DNA from: Flaviflexus salsibiostraticola
Lineage (GTDB): Bacteria; Actinomycetota; Actinomycetes; Actinomycetales; Actinomycetaceae
Length of the DNA: 64,000 nucleotides
Assembly: GCF_003952265.1 (NCBI RefSeq)
Contig: NZ_CP034438.1
Location: 2,356,001 to 2,420,000, forward strand
Reading direction: 5' to 3'
Below are positions 46,002-56,972 of this stretch, one piece after another (the stretch's first letter is position 1; every line of letters begins with the position of its first letter). The notes under the pieces were generated by a model. The model ran no database searches. It was not told where the DNA came from and worked only from the letters and a program-made list of their open reading frames with translations. The position numbers were made by a program, and so were the translations under genes.

Positions 46002-47528
46002 GTGTTCAAATTTGTATTGAAGAGAATCGGGATATCCCTGATGATTCTCTTTTTCGCATCGTTCCTGGTCTATGGCCTGACGGTCCACTCGGGCGACCCT
46101 CTTGCGGATCTTCGCGAACAGAACGATGCCAATCGACAGAACCGCATCGATCAGCGCGTCGCTCAGATGCGGCTGAACGACCCCTGGATAGTCCGCTACG
46201 GGGACTGGCTCCGAGGAATCCTCGGCTGCGTCCGCCTCCAGTGTGACTTCGGTGAGAACCGCTCCGGACAGGACGTCAACGCGCTGCTCGCCAATGCTGC
46301 CGAGTCGACGATTCGCCTCGTCCTGCTCGCGACGATCCTCGGCATCCTCGTCGGTGTCTTCTTCGGCGTCATGGCAGCGATCCGCCAGTACTCCGGCTTC
46401 GACTACAGCGTCACCTTCATCGCCTTTGTCTTCTACTCGCTGCCGGCATTCGTCTTCGCGGTGCTCCTCAAGGAGTTCGGCGCGATCCGATTCAACAACT
46501 GGTTGGCGGAACCAGCGTTCAACACAGTCTTCATTGTGTTGGTGGCGGGCATCTTCGCTGTCTTCGTCCAGGCGATCATCGCCGGACCGATGAAGAACCG
46601 GATCATCAGCGGGGCCGTCGCCTTCGCAGCCGCCGCCGCGGTCTTCGTCATTCTCGACGTGACCGACTGGGTCGACAACCCCATCGCAGGCCTGTGGATG
46701 CCGATCACGACGGGCATCGCAGCAGCTGTCATGTTCACAGCTCTGCTGTCCAGCATCACCAACCGACGCGCGATCTTCAGCGCGCTCGGCTCGGCCGGCG
46801 CGATGGTCCTGCTCGTCGTCATCTTCGCCGAGCGTCTCGAGCAGCCGACGTGGACGTTCCTCATCGTTCTCCTGCTCGCCGGCGTTGCCCTCGCAGTCGT
46901 CATCAGCCAGGTCTTCGGCGGATACGCGAAGCGCTCAATCACATGGGCGAGCATCTGGACTGTCGTCTCGGTCGGCTTCGCCGTCCTCGTCGACTACCTT
47001 GCGCGCAACTGGTCCGACTATGTCGAGCTGGTTCGGGGTCGCCCGATCTCAACGATCGGCTCGATGTCACCGAACTTCCGGGGTGCCGACGACTTCTGGC
47101 TGTCCCTTCTCGACACCTCGACGCACCTCATTCTCCCGACGCTGTCGCTCACCCTCATGTCGGTGGCCTCGTACACGCGATACACGCGGTCGTCGATGCT
47201 CGAGGTGCTCGGACAGGACTACGTCCGTACGGCCCGCGCCAAGGGACTCCCCGAGCACACGGTCATGACGCGCCATGCCTTCCGCAACGCTCTTCTTCCC
47301 ATCACCACCATCGTCGCCTTCGACTTCGCCTCCCTCATCGGCGGCGCCGTCATCACAGAGAAGGTGTTCGGCTGGAAGGGCATGGGTGAGCTGTTCGAGA
47401 CGGGCCTGAGGAATGTCGACCCGGACCCGGTCATGGCCTTCTTCATCGTGACGGGCGGTATCGCCGTGCTCATGAACATGCTGGCCGACATCATGTACGC
47501 GTACATCGACCCGAGGATCAGACGGTGA
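46002..47528 (+). CDS. Peptide ABC transporter permease (DppB/OppB), enlarged
   Basis: A 508-residue membrane protein, about 170-190 residues longer than normal DppB/OppB. The N-terminal part (1-165) and the last part (about 360-508) match the family, with TRYTRSSMLEVLGQDYVRTARAKGL (about 390-415; the EAA-loop) contacting the ATPase. Between them residues about 168-334 form an insertion with six hydrophobic segments (about 172-192, 202-219, 232-250, 257-276, 284-303 and 313-333). The start GTG 46002 follows GAAAGAAG. The insertion is in-frame and clean, so not a sequencing artefact by appearance. It would pair with the DppC-type permease. Confidence 0.9.
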   Translation: MFKFVLKRIGISLMILFFASFLVYGLTVHSGDPLADLREQNDANRQNRIDQRVAQMRLNDPWIVRYGDWLRGILGCVRLQCDFGENRSGQDVNALLANAAESTIRLVLLATILGILVGVFFGVMAAIRQYSGFDYSVTFIAFVFYSLPAFVFAVLLKEFGAIRFNNWLAEPAFNTVFIVLVAGIFAVFVQAIIAGPMKNRIISGAVAFAAAAAVFVILDVTDWVDNPIAGLWMPITTGIAAAVMFTALLSSITNRRAIFSALGSAGAMVLLVVIFAERLEQPTWTFLIVLLLAGVALAVVISQVFGGYAKRSITWASIWTVVSVGFAVLVDYLARNWSDYVELVRGRPISTIGSMSPNFRGADDFWLSLLDTSTHLILPTLSLTLMSVASYTRYTRSSMLEVLGQDYVRTARAKGLPEHTVMTRHAFRNALLPITTIVAFDFASLIGGAVITEKVFGWKGMGELFETGLRNVDPDPVMAFFIVTGGIAVLMNMLADIMYAYIDPRIRR

Positions 47529-47565
47529 GTCGCATGGTCAATGGAATTCTGAGGAGTGACTCGTA

Positions 47566-48581
47566 ATGGACAACACCGATCCGAAGGCCCACATGGCGGC
47601 TGTGGGAAATTTCAACGTCGCCGAACTCGATGACGAGGTTTTGGATTCGACGACGAATAAGTCGTACTCGCAGGGCCAGCTCGTCCTGCGGCGCTTCCTC
47701 CGCCACCGCGCGGCGATGATCTCGCTCGTGGTCTTCCTCTTCATCATCGTCCTCGCCTTCTCCTCGATCGGCTTCGGCCCCGTGCCGGGCTGGTGGAAGT
47801 ACGGCTACGAGTCGACGCACCCGATCGTCAATGATCGTGCGCCCACCCTCGGCTGGTTCACGCTCGGTGAGCACCCGATGGGTCAGGACACGGCGGGCAA
47901 GGACTACTTCGCGCTCATCATGCGCGGTACGCAGCGCTCGATCATCATCGCCTTCATCGTCGGCATCGTCTCAACTCTTATCGGCACGATCATCGGCGCC
48001 CTGTCGGGTTACCTGCGCGGCTGGGTCGAGACGATCCTCATGCGCATGACCGATCTCTTCATCGTCATCCCGCTGCTCCTCCTCGCGGCCGTCGTCGGCC
48101 AGCTCGCCAGCGAGCGCCTCGGAGGCGGCATCATCATGCTCGCCCTCCTGCTCGGCTTCCTCTCGTGGACGTCCCTGGCCCGCCTCGTGCGCGGCGAGGT
48201 GCTGTCACTCCGTGAGCGCGAGTTCGTCTATGCGGCGCAGGCGCTGGGTGCTTCGACGCCCCGCATCATCATCAAGCACATCCTCCCGAACGCCCTCGGC
48301 ACGATCATCGTCTCGGCGACGCTCGCCATCGCGGCCGCGATCCTCCTGGAGACGTCGCTGTCGTTCCTCGGCTTCGGCGTCAAGTCCCCCGACACGTCAC
48401 TCGGCCTGCTGATCTCGCAGTACCAGCAGAAGTTCTCGAGCCAGCCGTGGCTGTTCTATTGGCCCGCGGGCTTCATCCTCGCGATCGCCCTGTCCGTCAA
48501 CTTCATCGGCGACGGCCTGCGCGATGCGTTCGATCCCCGCCAGAAGGGCAAAGCCAAGCGATTCAAGAAGGTGGCCAAGGC

Positions 48582-48585
<4 letters not shown>
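47566..48585 (+). CDS. Peptide ABC transporter permease (DppC/OppC)
   Basis: A 339-residue membrane protein with a hydrophilic N-terminal 45 residues, one helix near 50-70, and five more helices. The EAA-type loop LREREFVYAAQALGASTPRIIIKHILPN (about 220-247; core A-x-x-G-A-S) contacts the ATPase. GQDTAGKDYFALIMRGTQ is the family segment before helix 2. Start 47566 follows GAGGAGTGACTCGTA. Its stop overlaps the ATPase start by 4 bp (ATGA). Confidence 0.92.
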
Positions 48586-50360
<1,775 letters not shown>

Positions 50361-50371
50361 CAGATCATCAG

Positions 50372-50409
50372 CAGTGGGGGTGCGGACCGTCCGGTCCGCA
50401 CCCCCACTG
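50372..50409 (+). terminator. Terminator of the peptide transporter operon
   Basis: A perfect 17-bp stem (50372-50388 with 50393-50409) and a GTCC loop, 11 bp after the ATPase stop. It is the strongest hairpin in the window. Confidence 0.8.
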
Positions 50410-50494
50410 TCATCTTCTCAGCGACGTCATCGCGCCGCGGCGTATTCGACGGTGCCGAGCGCTGGCGGCAGCCGGCACCCGATCCTGCGACCGT

Positions 50495-51106
50495 TCAGGC
50501 GACGATCTCCTGGACGCCGAGAACGATGAGGGCGAGGCCGATGATGACGGTGCCGATTCGCATCGGATTGACCGAGGTCGTCCTCGGCCGGTGGGGTGCC
50601 GTGCGACTGAACTCGCGGGCCATGCGGGAGATGAGGGAGCTCGCCTCCCTTATCGACGGCACGAGGGTGTGCTGGCCGGCGTCGTGGACCGGGATGTAGG
50701 TGTGCTTCGGCTCGCTCTTCGCGAGTGGGTTGCCGGGCCGAAGCTGTTCCCGGCCCCGGGTGAGCCCGCCCGATCCGGGGAAGGAGCTCACCGGGTCTGA
50801 GTTACCGGGCGAGAGGATCTGCATGCCGAATCGAGTATCGAGCGTGTCATAGTCCCGCCAGGAGACCCACCGGTCGACGAACCAGTTTTGGATGTGGAGG
50901 CCATCCCGGTCGAGGTGAAGGGCCGGCTGGTAGAAGAAGATGAAGACGATGAGGACCGCTCCGAGCGCGATGATGAGGGGCGGGAAGAAGCCCTCCGTTG
51001 CGGGATCGATGTAGAGCGAGGCGACGAACAGGGCGATGAAGACGAGGGAGACTCCGAAGCGGACATACTGGCCCGTCGATCGCAGCCGATAGATCGGTTC
51101 TGTCAT
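50495..51106 (-). CDS. PH-like domain membrane protein
   Basis: A 203-residue protein with two adjacent hydrophobic helices (about 17-35 and 42-60), a PH-like strand domain (about 65-170; LHLDRDGLHIQNWFVDRWVSWRDYD and HTLVPSIREASSLI) and a C-terminal helix (about 183-202). Such proteins (mycobacterial PH-domain antigens) are of unknown function. ATG 51106 follows TGGAGGC. It is divergent from typA and ends 85 bp from the transporter terminator. Confidence 0.7.
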   Translation of the reverse strand: MTEPIYRLRSTGQYVRFGVSLVFIALFVASLYIDPATEGFFPPLIIALGAVLIVFIFFYQPALHLDRDGLHIQNWFVDRWVSWRDYDTLDTRFGMQILSPGNSDPVSSFPGSGGLTRGREQLRPGNPLAKSEPKHTYIPVHDAGQHTLVPSIREASSLISRMAREFSRTAPHRPRTTSVNPMRIGTVIIGLALIVLGVQEIVA

Positions 51107-51280
51107 GCCTCCATTGTCGCAGGTGGACGCCGGCGAACTGAGAAGGCGCCGAACGTGCACGTGTGGTGATCTGGCTCGCTCTGCATCGTCAGGGGACCCT
51201 GCGACGGCTACGATTTACCGGGGCCTTGTCTAAGGCCATCCGCATGCGCTTCGCGCCCAGAAAGGAACCGAGCTACGCCG

Positions 51281-53209
51281 GTGAAATCAACTCGCTCAGA
51301 TATTCGTAACGTCGCCATCATCGCCCACGTCGATCATGGCAAGACAACCCTGGTCGATGCCATGCTGTGGCAGTCGGACGTCTTCGACTCCCACGCCTCC
51401 GTCGAATCCACGGGTGAGCGTGTCATGGACTCCGGTGACCTCGAGCGCGAGAAGGGCATCACGATCCTCGCGAAGAACACGGCGATCACGTACCGCGGCC
51501 CCGCGGCCGCGAAGCACGGTGCCCCCGACGGCGTGACGATCAACGTTGTCGACACCCCGGGTCACGCCGACTTCGGTGGTGAGGTCGAGCGTGCACTGTC
51601 CATGGTCGACGGTGTCGTCCTCCTCGTCGACGCGTCCGAGGGTCCGCTGCCCCAGACGCGCTTCGTCCTCCGCAAGGCTCTCGCCGGGCGCCTGCCCGTC
51701 ATCGTCGTCGTCAACAAGGTTGACAGGCCCGACTCCCGGATCGATGAGGTCGTCTCCGAGACGACGGACCTCCTCCTCAACCTCGCCTCCGATCTTGAGG
51801 GCGACGTCGATGAGACGGTCGACGTCGATGCGATCCTCGACGTGCCGGTCATCTACGCCTCCGGCAAGGCCGGCCGGGCCTCGACCGTTCAGCCCGAGGA
51901 TGGCACGCTGCCGGACTCGACGGACCTCGAGCCCCTCTTCGACGCGATTCTCGCGAACATCCCTGCGCCCACGTTCGACGATGAGGCGCCGGTCGCCGCA
52001 CAGGTGACGAACCTCGACGCCTCGCCGTTCCTCGGCAGGCTCGCCCTCATCCGCGTCCACTCGGGCACGATCCGCAAGGGTCAGACGCTCGGCTGGCGCC
52101 AGCAGGACGGGACCATGAAGTCGGCGAGGATCTCCGAGCTGCTCCGCACCGTCGGACTCGACCGCGTCCCGGACACGGAGGCGGGCCCGGGCGACATCGT
52201 CGCCATCGCCGGCATCCCCGACATCACGATCGGCGACTCTCTTGTCGATGCGGACAACCCCGTCGACCTTCCCAAGATCCATGTCGATGAGCCGGCGATC
52301 TCGCTCACGATCGGGACGAACACGTCCCCGCTGGCCGGCAAGGTCAAGGGCCATAAGCTGACGGCGCGTCAGGTCAAGGACCGTCTCGACCGCGAGCTCG
52401 TCGGCAACGTCTCCCTGCGGGTGCTGCCCACCGAGCGTCCCGACGCGTGGGAGGTGCAGGGCAGGGGCGAGCTCGCGCTCGCCATCCTCGTCGAGCAGAT
52501 GAGGAGAGAGGGCTTCGAGCTGACCGTCGGCAAGCCGCAGGTCGTGACGAAGCTCGACGAGAACGGCAAGGTCTTGGAGCCGTACGAGCACATGACGATC
52601 GACGTGCCCGAGGAGCATCTCGGTGCCGTCACGCAGCTGATGGCGGGCCGCAAGGGCCGGATGACGACGATGACGAACCACGGCACCGGCTGGGTCCGCA
52701 TGGAGTACACCGTCCCGTCGCGCGGCCTCATCGGCTTCCGCACCTACTTCCTCACCGAGACCCGCGGCACCGGCATCGCCTCCTCGCTCTTCGCCGGCTA
52801 CGACGAGTGGGCGGGCCAGATCGAATCCCGCATCACCGGCTCCCTCATCGCCGACCGTCAGGGCGCGGTCACCCCGTTCTCCCTCCTGCGCCTCGAGGAC
52901 CGCGGCACCTTCTTCGTCGAACCCACCCAGGAGGTCTACGAGGGTATGGTCGTCGGCGAGAACCCGCGCGCCGAGGACATGGAGGTCAACGTGGTGAGGG
53001 AGAAGGAGCTGACGAACATGCGTGCCGCCTCGGCCGACGTGTTCGAATCGCTCGTCCCGCCGCGCAGGCTCACCCTCGAGGAGTCGCTCGAGTTCATCGA
53101 GGACGACGAGTGCGTCGAGGTCACGCCTGAGACGATCCGCATCCGCAAGCTCATCCTCGACTCGCACGAGCGGGCCCGCGCCAACCGCAAGCGGGCCCAG
53201 GGCCGGTAG
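51281..53209 (+). CDS. typA: GTP-binding protein TypA/BipA
   Basis: A 642-residue translational GTPase that binds ribosomes and aids assembly or stress growth. [13 protein letters not shown] (about 12-24, P-loop), EREKGITI (about 50-57), [12 protein letters not shown] (about 91-102) and NKVDRPDSR (about 145-153) are the GTPase motifs. The C-terminal domain has QMRREGFEL and [15 protein letters not shown], the TypA signatures. GTG 51281 starts it; the ribosome binding site AAAGGA is about 14 bp upstream, rather far. An inverted repeat GGCCTT-GTCT-AAGGCC (51222-51237) lies in the leader. It leads a three-gene operon. Confidence 0.96.
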   Translation: MKSTRSDIRNVAIIAHVDHGKTTLVDAMLWQSDVFDSHASVESTGERVMDSGDLEREKGITILAKNTAITYRGPAAAKHGAPDGVTINVVDTPGHADFGGEVERALSMVDGVVLLVDASEGPLPQTRFVLRKALAGRLPVIVVVNKVDRPDSRIDEVVSETTDLLLNLASDLEGDVDETVDVDAILDVPVIYASGKAGRASTVQPEDGTLPDSTDLEPLFDAILANIPAPTFDDEAPVAAQVTNLDASPFLGRLALIRVHSGTIRKGQTLGWRQQDGTMKSARISELLRTVGLDRVPDTEAGPGDIVAIAGIPDITIGDSLVDADNPVDLPKIHVDEPAISLTIGTNTSPLAGKVKGHKLTARQVKDRLDRELVGNVSLRVLPTERPDAWEVQGRGELALAILVEQMRREGFELTVGKPQVVTKLDENGKVLEPYEHMTIDVPEEHLGAVTQLMAGRKGRMTTMTNHGTGWVRMEYTVPSRGLIGFRTYFLTETRGTGIASSLFAGYDEWAGQIESRITGSLIADRQGAVTPFSLLRLEDRGTFFVEPTQEVYEGMVVGENPRAEDMEVNVVREKELTNMRAASADVFESLVPPRRLTLEESLEFIEDDECVEVTPETIRIRKLILDSHERARANRKRAQGR

Positions 53210-53646
53210 TGGGCACGTTCCGGGGGCTCATGCGCGGCCCCGAGCAGTCGAGGCGCTCCCGGCGCCTCATCGCCCTCGCCGGGCTCGTGCTCGGCGGGTT
53301 CGCGGCCCTGCTCGGGACCGTCACGCACTCGGGCGGCATCGACGGTGGCATCACCGGTCTCGTCGTCGCACTCCTCAGTGTCACCCTCGGATCCGCCGTC
53401 TTCACCCTCTTCGCCGGCGCCCCCGGCTGGTTGGGCTTCGGTGCGGGTTTCCTTGCCACGCTCGCCTTGACGGCTATGCGCCCTGCGGGCGACGCGATCG
53501 GGGCGCTCTCGCCCGAGCTCAGCGCCTGGTGGTTCTACGGCGGCCCTGTCGCCATTCCCGCAGGTGGCCTGCTCGCGTGGCTCGGCTTTGCGGCCGTGAG
53601 CCGCGTTAGACTTGCCCCGGAAGGGGAGCCATATGACGTGGAATGA
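53209..53646 (+). CDS. Small membrane protein, unknown function
   Basis: A 145-residue protein with three or four hydrophobic segments (about 20-38, 46-68, 73-92 and 107-130), rich in Gly/Ala/Leu, and an acidic C-terminus. I do not recognise its family. GTG 53209 overlaps the typA stop by one base. Its 3' end overlaps the VanW gene start by 14 bp. It is therefore expressed with typA and vanW, but what joins them is unclear. Confidence 0.6.
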   Translation: MGTFRGLMRGPEQSRRSRRLIALAGLVLGGFAALLGTVTHSGGIDGGITGLVVALLSVTLGSAVFTLFAGAPGWLGFGAGFLATLALTAMRPAGDAIGALSPELSAWWFYGGPVAIPAGGLLAWLGFAAVSRVRLAPEGEPYDVE

Positions 53647-55351
53647 CGAGTGGATCGTCGACGACGAGGGACCGGCAGAACGGGAGAGGCGGCTGTGGCC
53701 GTGGATCCTCGCAGGAGCAGCAGCCCTCCTCGCAGTTATCTATATCGTCGCCGCCTTCTGGTTCGCCGGTCGCATCCCGGGCAACACCACCGTCGCCGGC
53801 GTTGAGGTCGGCGGCATGTCAGAGGCTGATGCGGCCAGGACGATCGAGGCCGAGCTCGACGACGTCGTCCAGGAGCCTGTCCCCGTTACGATCGTGGGCA
53901 CCGACATCACCGGCGAGATCGACCCAACCGGGACGGGCGTTGCCATCGACGGTGACGCGACCGTCGACGGCATCACCGGGCTGTCCTTCAACCCGGCGCA
54001 CCTGTGCCGCCACCTGAGCGGATCGGCTGAGCTCGAACCCGTCGTCACCATCGACGAGAAGGCGCTCGCCGCCGAGATCGACCGACTCAACGAGCAGCTC
54101 GGCGCAGAGCCGTCGAACGCGACGATCTCTTTCGCAGGCTCGACGATCCAGACAGAGCCCCAGGTCGACGGCACCGGTATCGATGTCGACAGCGCCGTCG
54201 CGGTGCTCAGCAGCGGTTGGCTGTCGGCGACTCGGCCGATCGAGCTTGAGGCCGTCGACCTTGAGCCGACCATTACTGACGAGGATGTCGAGCGGGTCCG
54301 AGACGAGCAGGCGGAGCCGCTCGTCGCCGCGCCGCTCACGGTCACCGTCGGCGAGCGCGAGGTCGTCCTCAGGCCGATCGATCTTGCCGCAGCCGCGTCA
54401 TTCGAGGAGGTCGAGGGCGAGCTGGCGATGATGCTCGACGAGCAGGAGCTGGTCGACCTCGTCGTCGAGGGTGCGGGTGACGACCTCAACGCACCGAGAG
54501 ACGCTGAGATCCTCATCGAGGACCATGCCGTCGGCCCCGTTATCAAGCCCAGCGAGAAGGGCATGGTCATCGACCGGGAGGCGACCGGCGAGGCCATCGC
54601 CCAGGTCGCGACGACTGAGACCCGCACGGTCGCCGCGGTCGTGAGCGAGGAGGATCCTGAGTTCACGACGGCGGATGCTGAGGCACTCGGCATCAAAGAG
54701 GTTGTCTCGGAGATCTCGACACCGCTGACGAACGACCCTGTGCGCACGGAGAACCTCATCGTCGGCACCGCGAAGACGAATAACACACTCATCCGCCCCG
54801 GCGAGACCTTCTCGCTCCTCGAGCGGCTCGGACCGATCACGGAGGAGAACGGCTTCGTCTCCTCCGGGGTGGTCATGGACGGATTCAACTCGACCGCGCT
54901 CGGCGGCGGGCTCTCGCAGCTGTCGACCAATACGTTCAACATCGGTTACAGGGCCGGCATGGAGGACATCGCTCACCAGCCGCACTCGAAGTACTTCGAC
55001 CGGTACCCGATGGGGGTGGAGGCCACCGTCTGGCAGCCCACAGTTGACATGAAGTGGCGCAATACCAGCCCGTACGGTGTGCTCGTCGAGACGTGGGTTG
55101 AGGGCGGCGAGGTTCGCTCCCGGCTCTGGTCGACGTCGTACTACAGCGTCGACATCACCGTCTCGGAGCCCTATAACTTCCGCCAGCCCACGACCGAGGT
55201 CAACACCTCACCGGACTGCGAGCCCTATGGGGCGGGCGGGCCCGGCTTCACGGTGGACGTGCGTCGCACCGTCACCCGGGAGGGTGAGATGATCTTCAAC
55301 AACGCGTACTCGTGGACATATCAGCCGGTCCACGCCGCGGTCTGTGGTTAG
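53633..55351 (+). CDS. VanW-family protein with YoaR-like domain
   Basis: A 572-residue membrane-anchored protein. One helix (about 22-42) anchors it, and a large extracellular part follows. Residues about 50-340 are YoaR/G5-like repeats (AGVEVGGMSEADAARTIEAEL). The VanW domain lies at about 370-510: FSLLERLGPITEENGF, LGGGLSQLSTNTFN, GYRAGMEDIAHQPHSKYF and PMGVEATVWQPTVDMKWRN. VanW proteins sit in vancomycin clusters and elsewhere, and may act on the wall; the activity is unproven. ATG 53633 follows GGAAGGGGAGCCAT. It is the last gene of the typA operon. Confidence 0.88.
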   Translation: MTWNDEWIVDDEGPAERERRLWPWILAGAAALLAVIYIVAAFWFAGRIPGNTTVAGVEVGGMSEADAARTIEAELDDVVQEPVPVTIVGTDITGEIDPTGTGVAIDGDATVDGITGLSFNPAHLCRHLSGSAELEPVVTIDEKALAAEIDRLNEQLGAEPSNATISFAGSTIQTEPQVDGTGIDVDSAVAVLSSGWLSATRPIELEAVDLEPTITDEDVERVRDEQAEPLVAAPLTVTVGEREVVLRPIDLAAAASFEEVEGELAMMLDEQELVDLVVEGAGDDLNAPRDAEILIEDHAVGPVIKPSEKGMVIDREATGEAIAQVATTETRTVAAVVSEEDPEFTTADAEALGIKEVVSEISTPLTNDPVRTENLIVGTAKTNNTLIRPGETFSLLERLGPITEENGFVSSGVVMDGFNSTALGGGLSQLSTNTFNIGYRAGMEDIAHQPHSKYFDRYPMGVEATVWQPTVDMKWRNTSPYGVLVETWVEGGEVRSRLWSTSYYSVDITVSEPYNFRQPTTEVNTSPDCEPYGAGGPGFTVDVRRTVTREGEMIFNNAYSWTYQPVHAAVCG

Positions 55352-55403
55352 ACCCGGAAAAATGGGATACTTTCTGGACAGCTGGATGAGAGGACTGTGA
55401 ATC

Positions 55404-55727
55404 GTGACTTACGTTATTGCGCTTCCCTGCGTCGATATCAAAGACCGGGCCTGCGTGGACGAGTGCCCCGTGGACTGCATCTACGAGGGCGAGCGAATGC
55501 TCTACATCCACCCCGATGAGTGCGTGGACTGCGGCGCCTGCGAGCCCGTCTGCCCTGTCGAGGCCATCTACTACGAGGACGACACTCCCGAGGAGTGGTC
55601 GGAGTACTACAAGGCGAACGTCGAATTCTTCGACAAGATCGGCTCGCCCGGTGGAGCCGCGAAGATGGGCGTCATCAACTACGACCATCCGATCGTCGCG
55701 GCCCTGCCCAAGGGAATCAACGACTGA
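55404..55727 (+). CDS. fdxA: 7Fe ferredoxin
   Basis: A 107-residue electron carrier with one [3Fe-4S] and one [4Fe-4S] cluster. Eight cysteines (9, 17, 21, 25, 40, 43, 46 and 50) sit in CVDIKDRACVDECPVDC and CVDCGACEPVC, as in mycobacterial FdxC. MLYIHPDEC between them is nearly invariant in actinobacteria. GTG 55404 follows GAGAGGACTGTGAATC. It ends one base into dapC, so the two are coupled; the fdxC-dapC pairing is conserved in actinobacteria. Confidence 0.95.
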   Translation: MTYVIALPCVDIKDRACVDECPVDCIYEGERMLYIHPDECVDCGACEPVCPVEAIYYEDDTPEEWSEYYKANVEFFDKIGSPGGAAKMGVINYDHPIVAALPKGIND

Positions 55728-56857
55728 TGCCGCTCCTGGGGGAGGGCCTGCCCGACTTCCCGTGGGATACCCTTACACCCTTCAAGAAGGCCGCCTACGA
55801 CTACCCGGGGATCACCGCTGACCTGTCGATCGGCACCCCGGTTGACCCCACCCCGCAGATCGCCATCGATGCCCTGCGGGCCTCCGAGCAGTCGCCGGGA
55901 TATCCGCCGGCTCTCGGCACGCCCGAGCTTCGGGCTGCCATGGTCAACTGGTGGTCGCGCACCCGCGGTGCGAGTGTCCCCCTCGAGGGGGTCCTGCCGA
56001 CGATCGGCAGCAAGGAGATGGTCGCGCTCCTGCCGTCGCTCCTCGGCATCATCGGGCACGTCCTCATCCCCGAGATCGCCTACCCGACCTACGACGTCGG
56101 GACGCGGCTGAGCGGGGCGACGCCCATCCCGATCGACACGGCGTCCGATCCGGCCACGTGGCCCGACGCCGAGCTCGTCTGGCTCAACTCCCCGAGCAAC
56201 CCCCACGGGCACGTGCTCGACCGCGAGCAGCTGCGGAGGATCGTCGACTGGGGCCGGGCGACCGAGACGATCATCGCCTCCGACGAGTGCTACGCGGCGC
56301 TGCCGTGGGCGGAGCCGTATGTGACCGATGGCGTCCCCTCAATCCTCGCCGACGACATCGCGGGAGAGGATAAGACCGGCCTGCTCGCGCTCTACTCCTC
56401 CTCGAAGCAGTCGAACCTCGCCGGATACCGGGCCGCCATGATCGCCGGTGATCCGCGCATCCTCGCTCCCATCATCGAGGTCCGCAAGCACATGGGCTTC
56501 CTTATGCCCGGCCCCGTCCAGGCGGCCATGACGGCGATCCTCAGCGACGACACACACGTGGCGGAACAGCGTGAGATCTACCGCAGGCGGCGGGATGTGC
56601 TCCTTCGGGCCACCGCGGCAGCCGGTCTCACGGCGGATCCTGAGACGAAGGCCGGCCTCTACCTGTGGCTCGAGGACGAGAGCGGAACGCTCGACGCCTG
56701 GGGGATCGTCAAGGCCCTCTCCGAGCGCGGCATCCTCGTCGCGCCGGGAACGTTCTACGGCCAGATGAGCCGCATGAAGGTGCGAATGTCTCTCACGGCC
56801 ACCGACGAGGCAGTCGATGCTGCCGCGGAGCGGCTCGCGTCCCAACCGCTCGTCTGA
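55727..56857 (+). CDS. dapC: Succinyldiaminopimelate aminotransferase
   Basis: A 376-residue class I PLP aminotransferase making N-succinyl-LL-diaminopimelate in the succinylase route to lysine and diaminopimelate. LPDFPWDTLTPFKKAAYDYP at the N-terminus, SPGYPPALGTPELR (about 56-69), WLNSPSNPHGHV (about 154-165) and SSSKQSNLAGYR (about 222-233; PLP Lys) identify it. The start overlaps the fdxA stop by one base. The dehydrogenase route (ddh) lies at 21921, so both pathways may be present. Confidence 0.9.
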   Translation: MPLLGEGLPDFPWDTLTPFKKAAYDYPGITADLSIGTPVDPTPQIAIDALRASEQSPGYPPALGTPELRAAMVNWWSRTRGASVPLEGVLPTIGSKEMVALLPSLLGIIGHVLIPEIAYPTYDVGTRLSGATPIPIDTASDPATWPDAELVWLNSPSNPHGHVLDREQLRRIVDWGRATETIIASDECYAALPWAEPYVTDGVPSILADDIAGEDKTGLLALYSSSKQSNLAGYRAAMIAGDPRILAPIIEVRKHMGFLMPGPVQAAMTAILSDDTHVAEQREIYRRRRDVLLRATAAAGLTADPETKAGLYLWLEDESGTLDAWGIVKALSERGILVAPGTFYGQMSRMKVRMSLTATDEAVDAAAERLASQPLV

Positions 56858-56865
56858 CTTCCAGA

Positions 56866-56906
56866 ACTCCACCACAACCGTGCTGGACTGACGGCTGTGG
56901 TGGAGT
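56866..56906 (+). terminator. Terminator of fdxA-dapC
   Basis: ACTCCACCACA-A-CCGT with ACGG-C-TGTGGTGGAGT forms a 15-bp stem with one mismatch and a 9-nt loop, 9 bp beyond the dapC stop. Confidence 0.65.
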
Positions 56907-56918
56907 GTGCGAGCGTGG

Positions 56919-56966
56919 CCTCTGGGCCTCTGGGCCTCTGGGCCTCTGGGCCTCTGGGCCTCTGGG
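56919..56966. repeat. Six 8-bp tandem repeats (CCTCTGGG)
   Basis: CCTCTGGG is repeated six times without a mismatch between the dapC terminator and the stop of the Nudix gene (which lies 7 bp further). The unit is not a multiple of three and lies outside the genes. Its length could vary by replication slippage. Confidence 0.9.
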
Positions 56967-56972
56967 TATATG

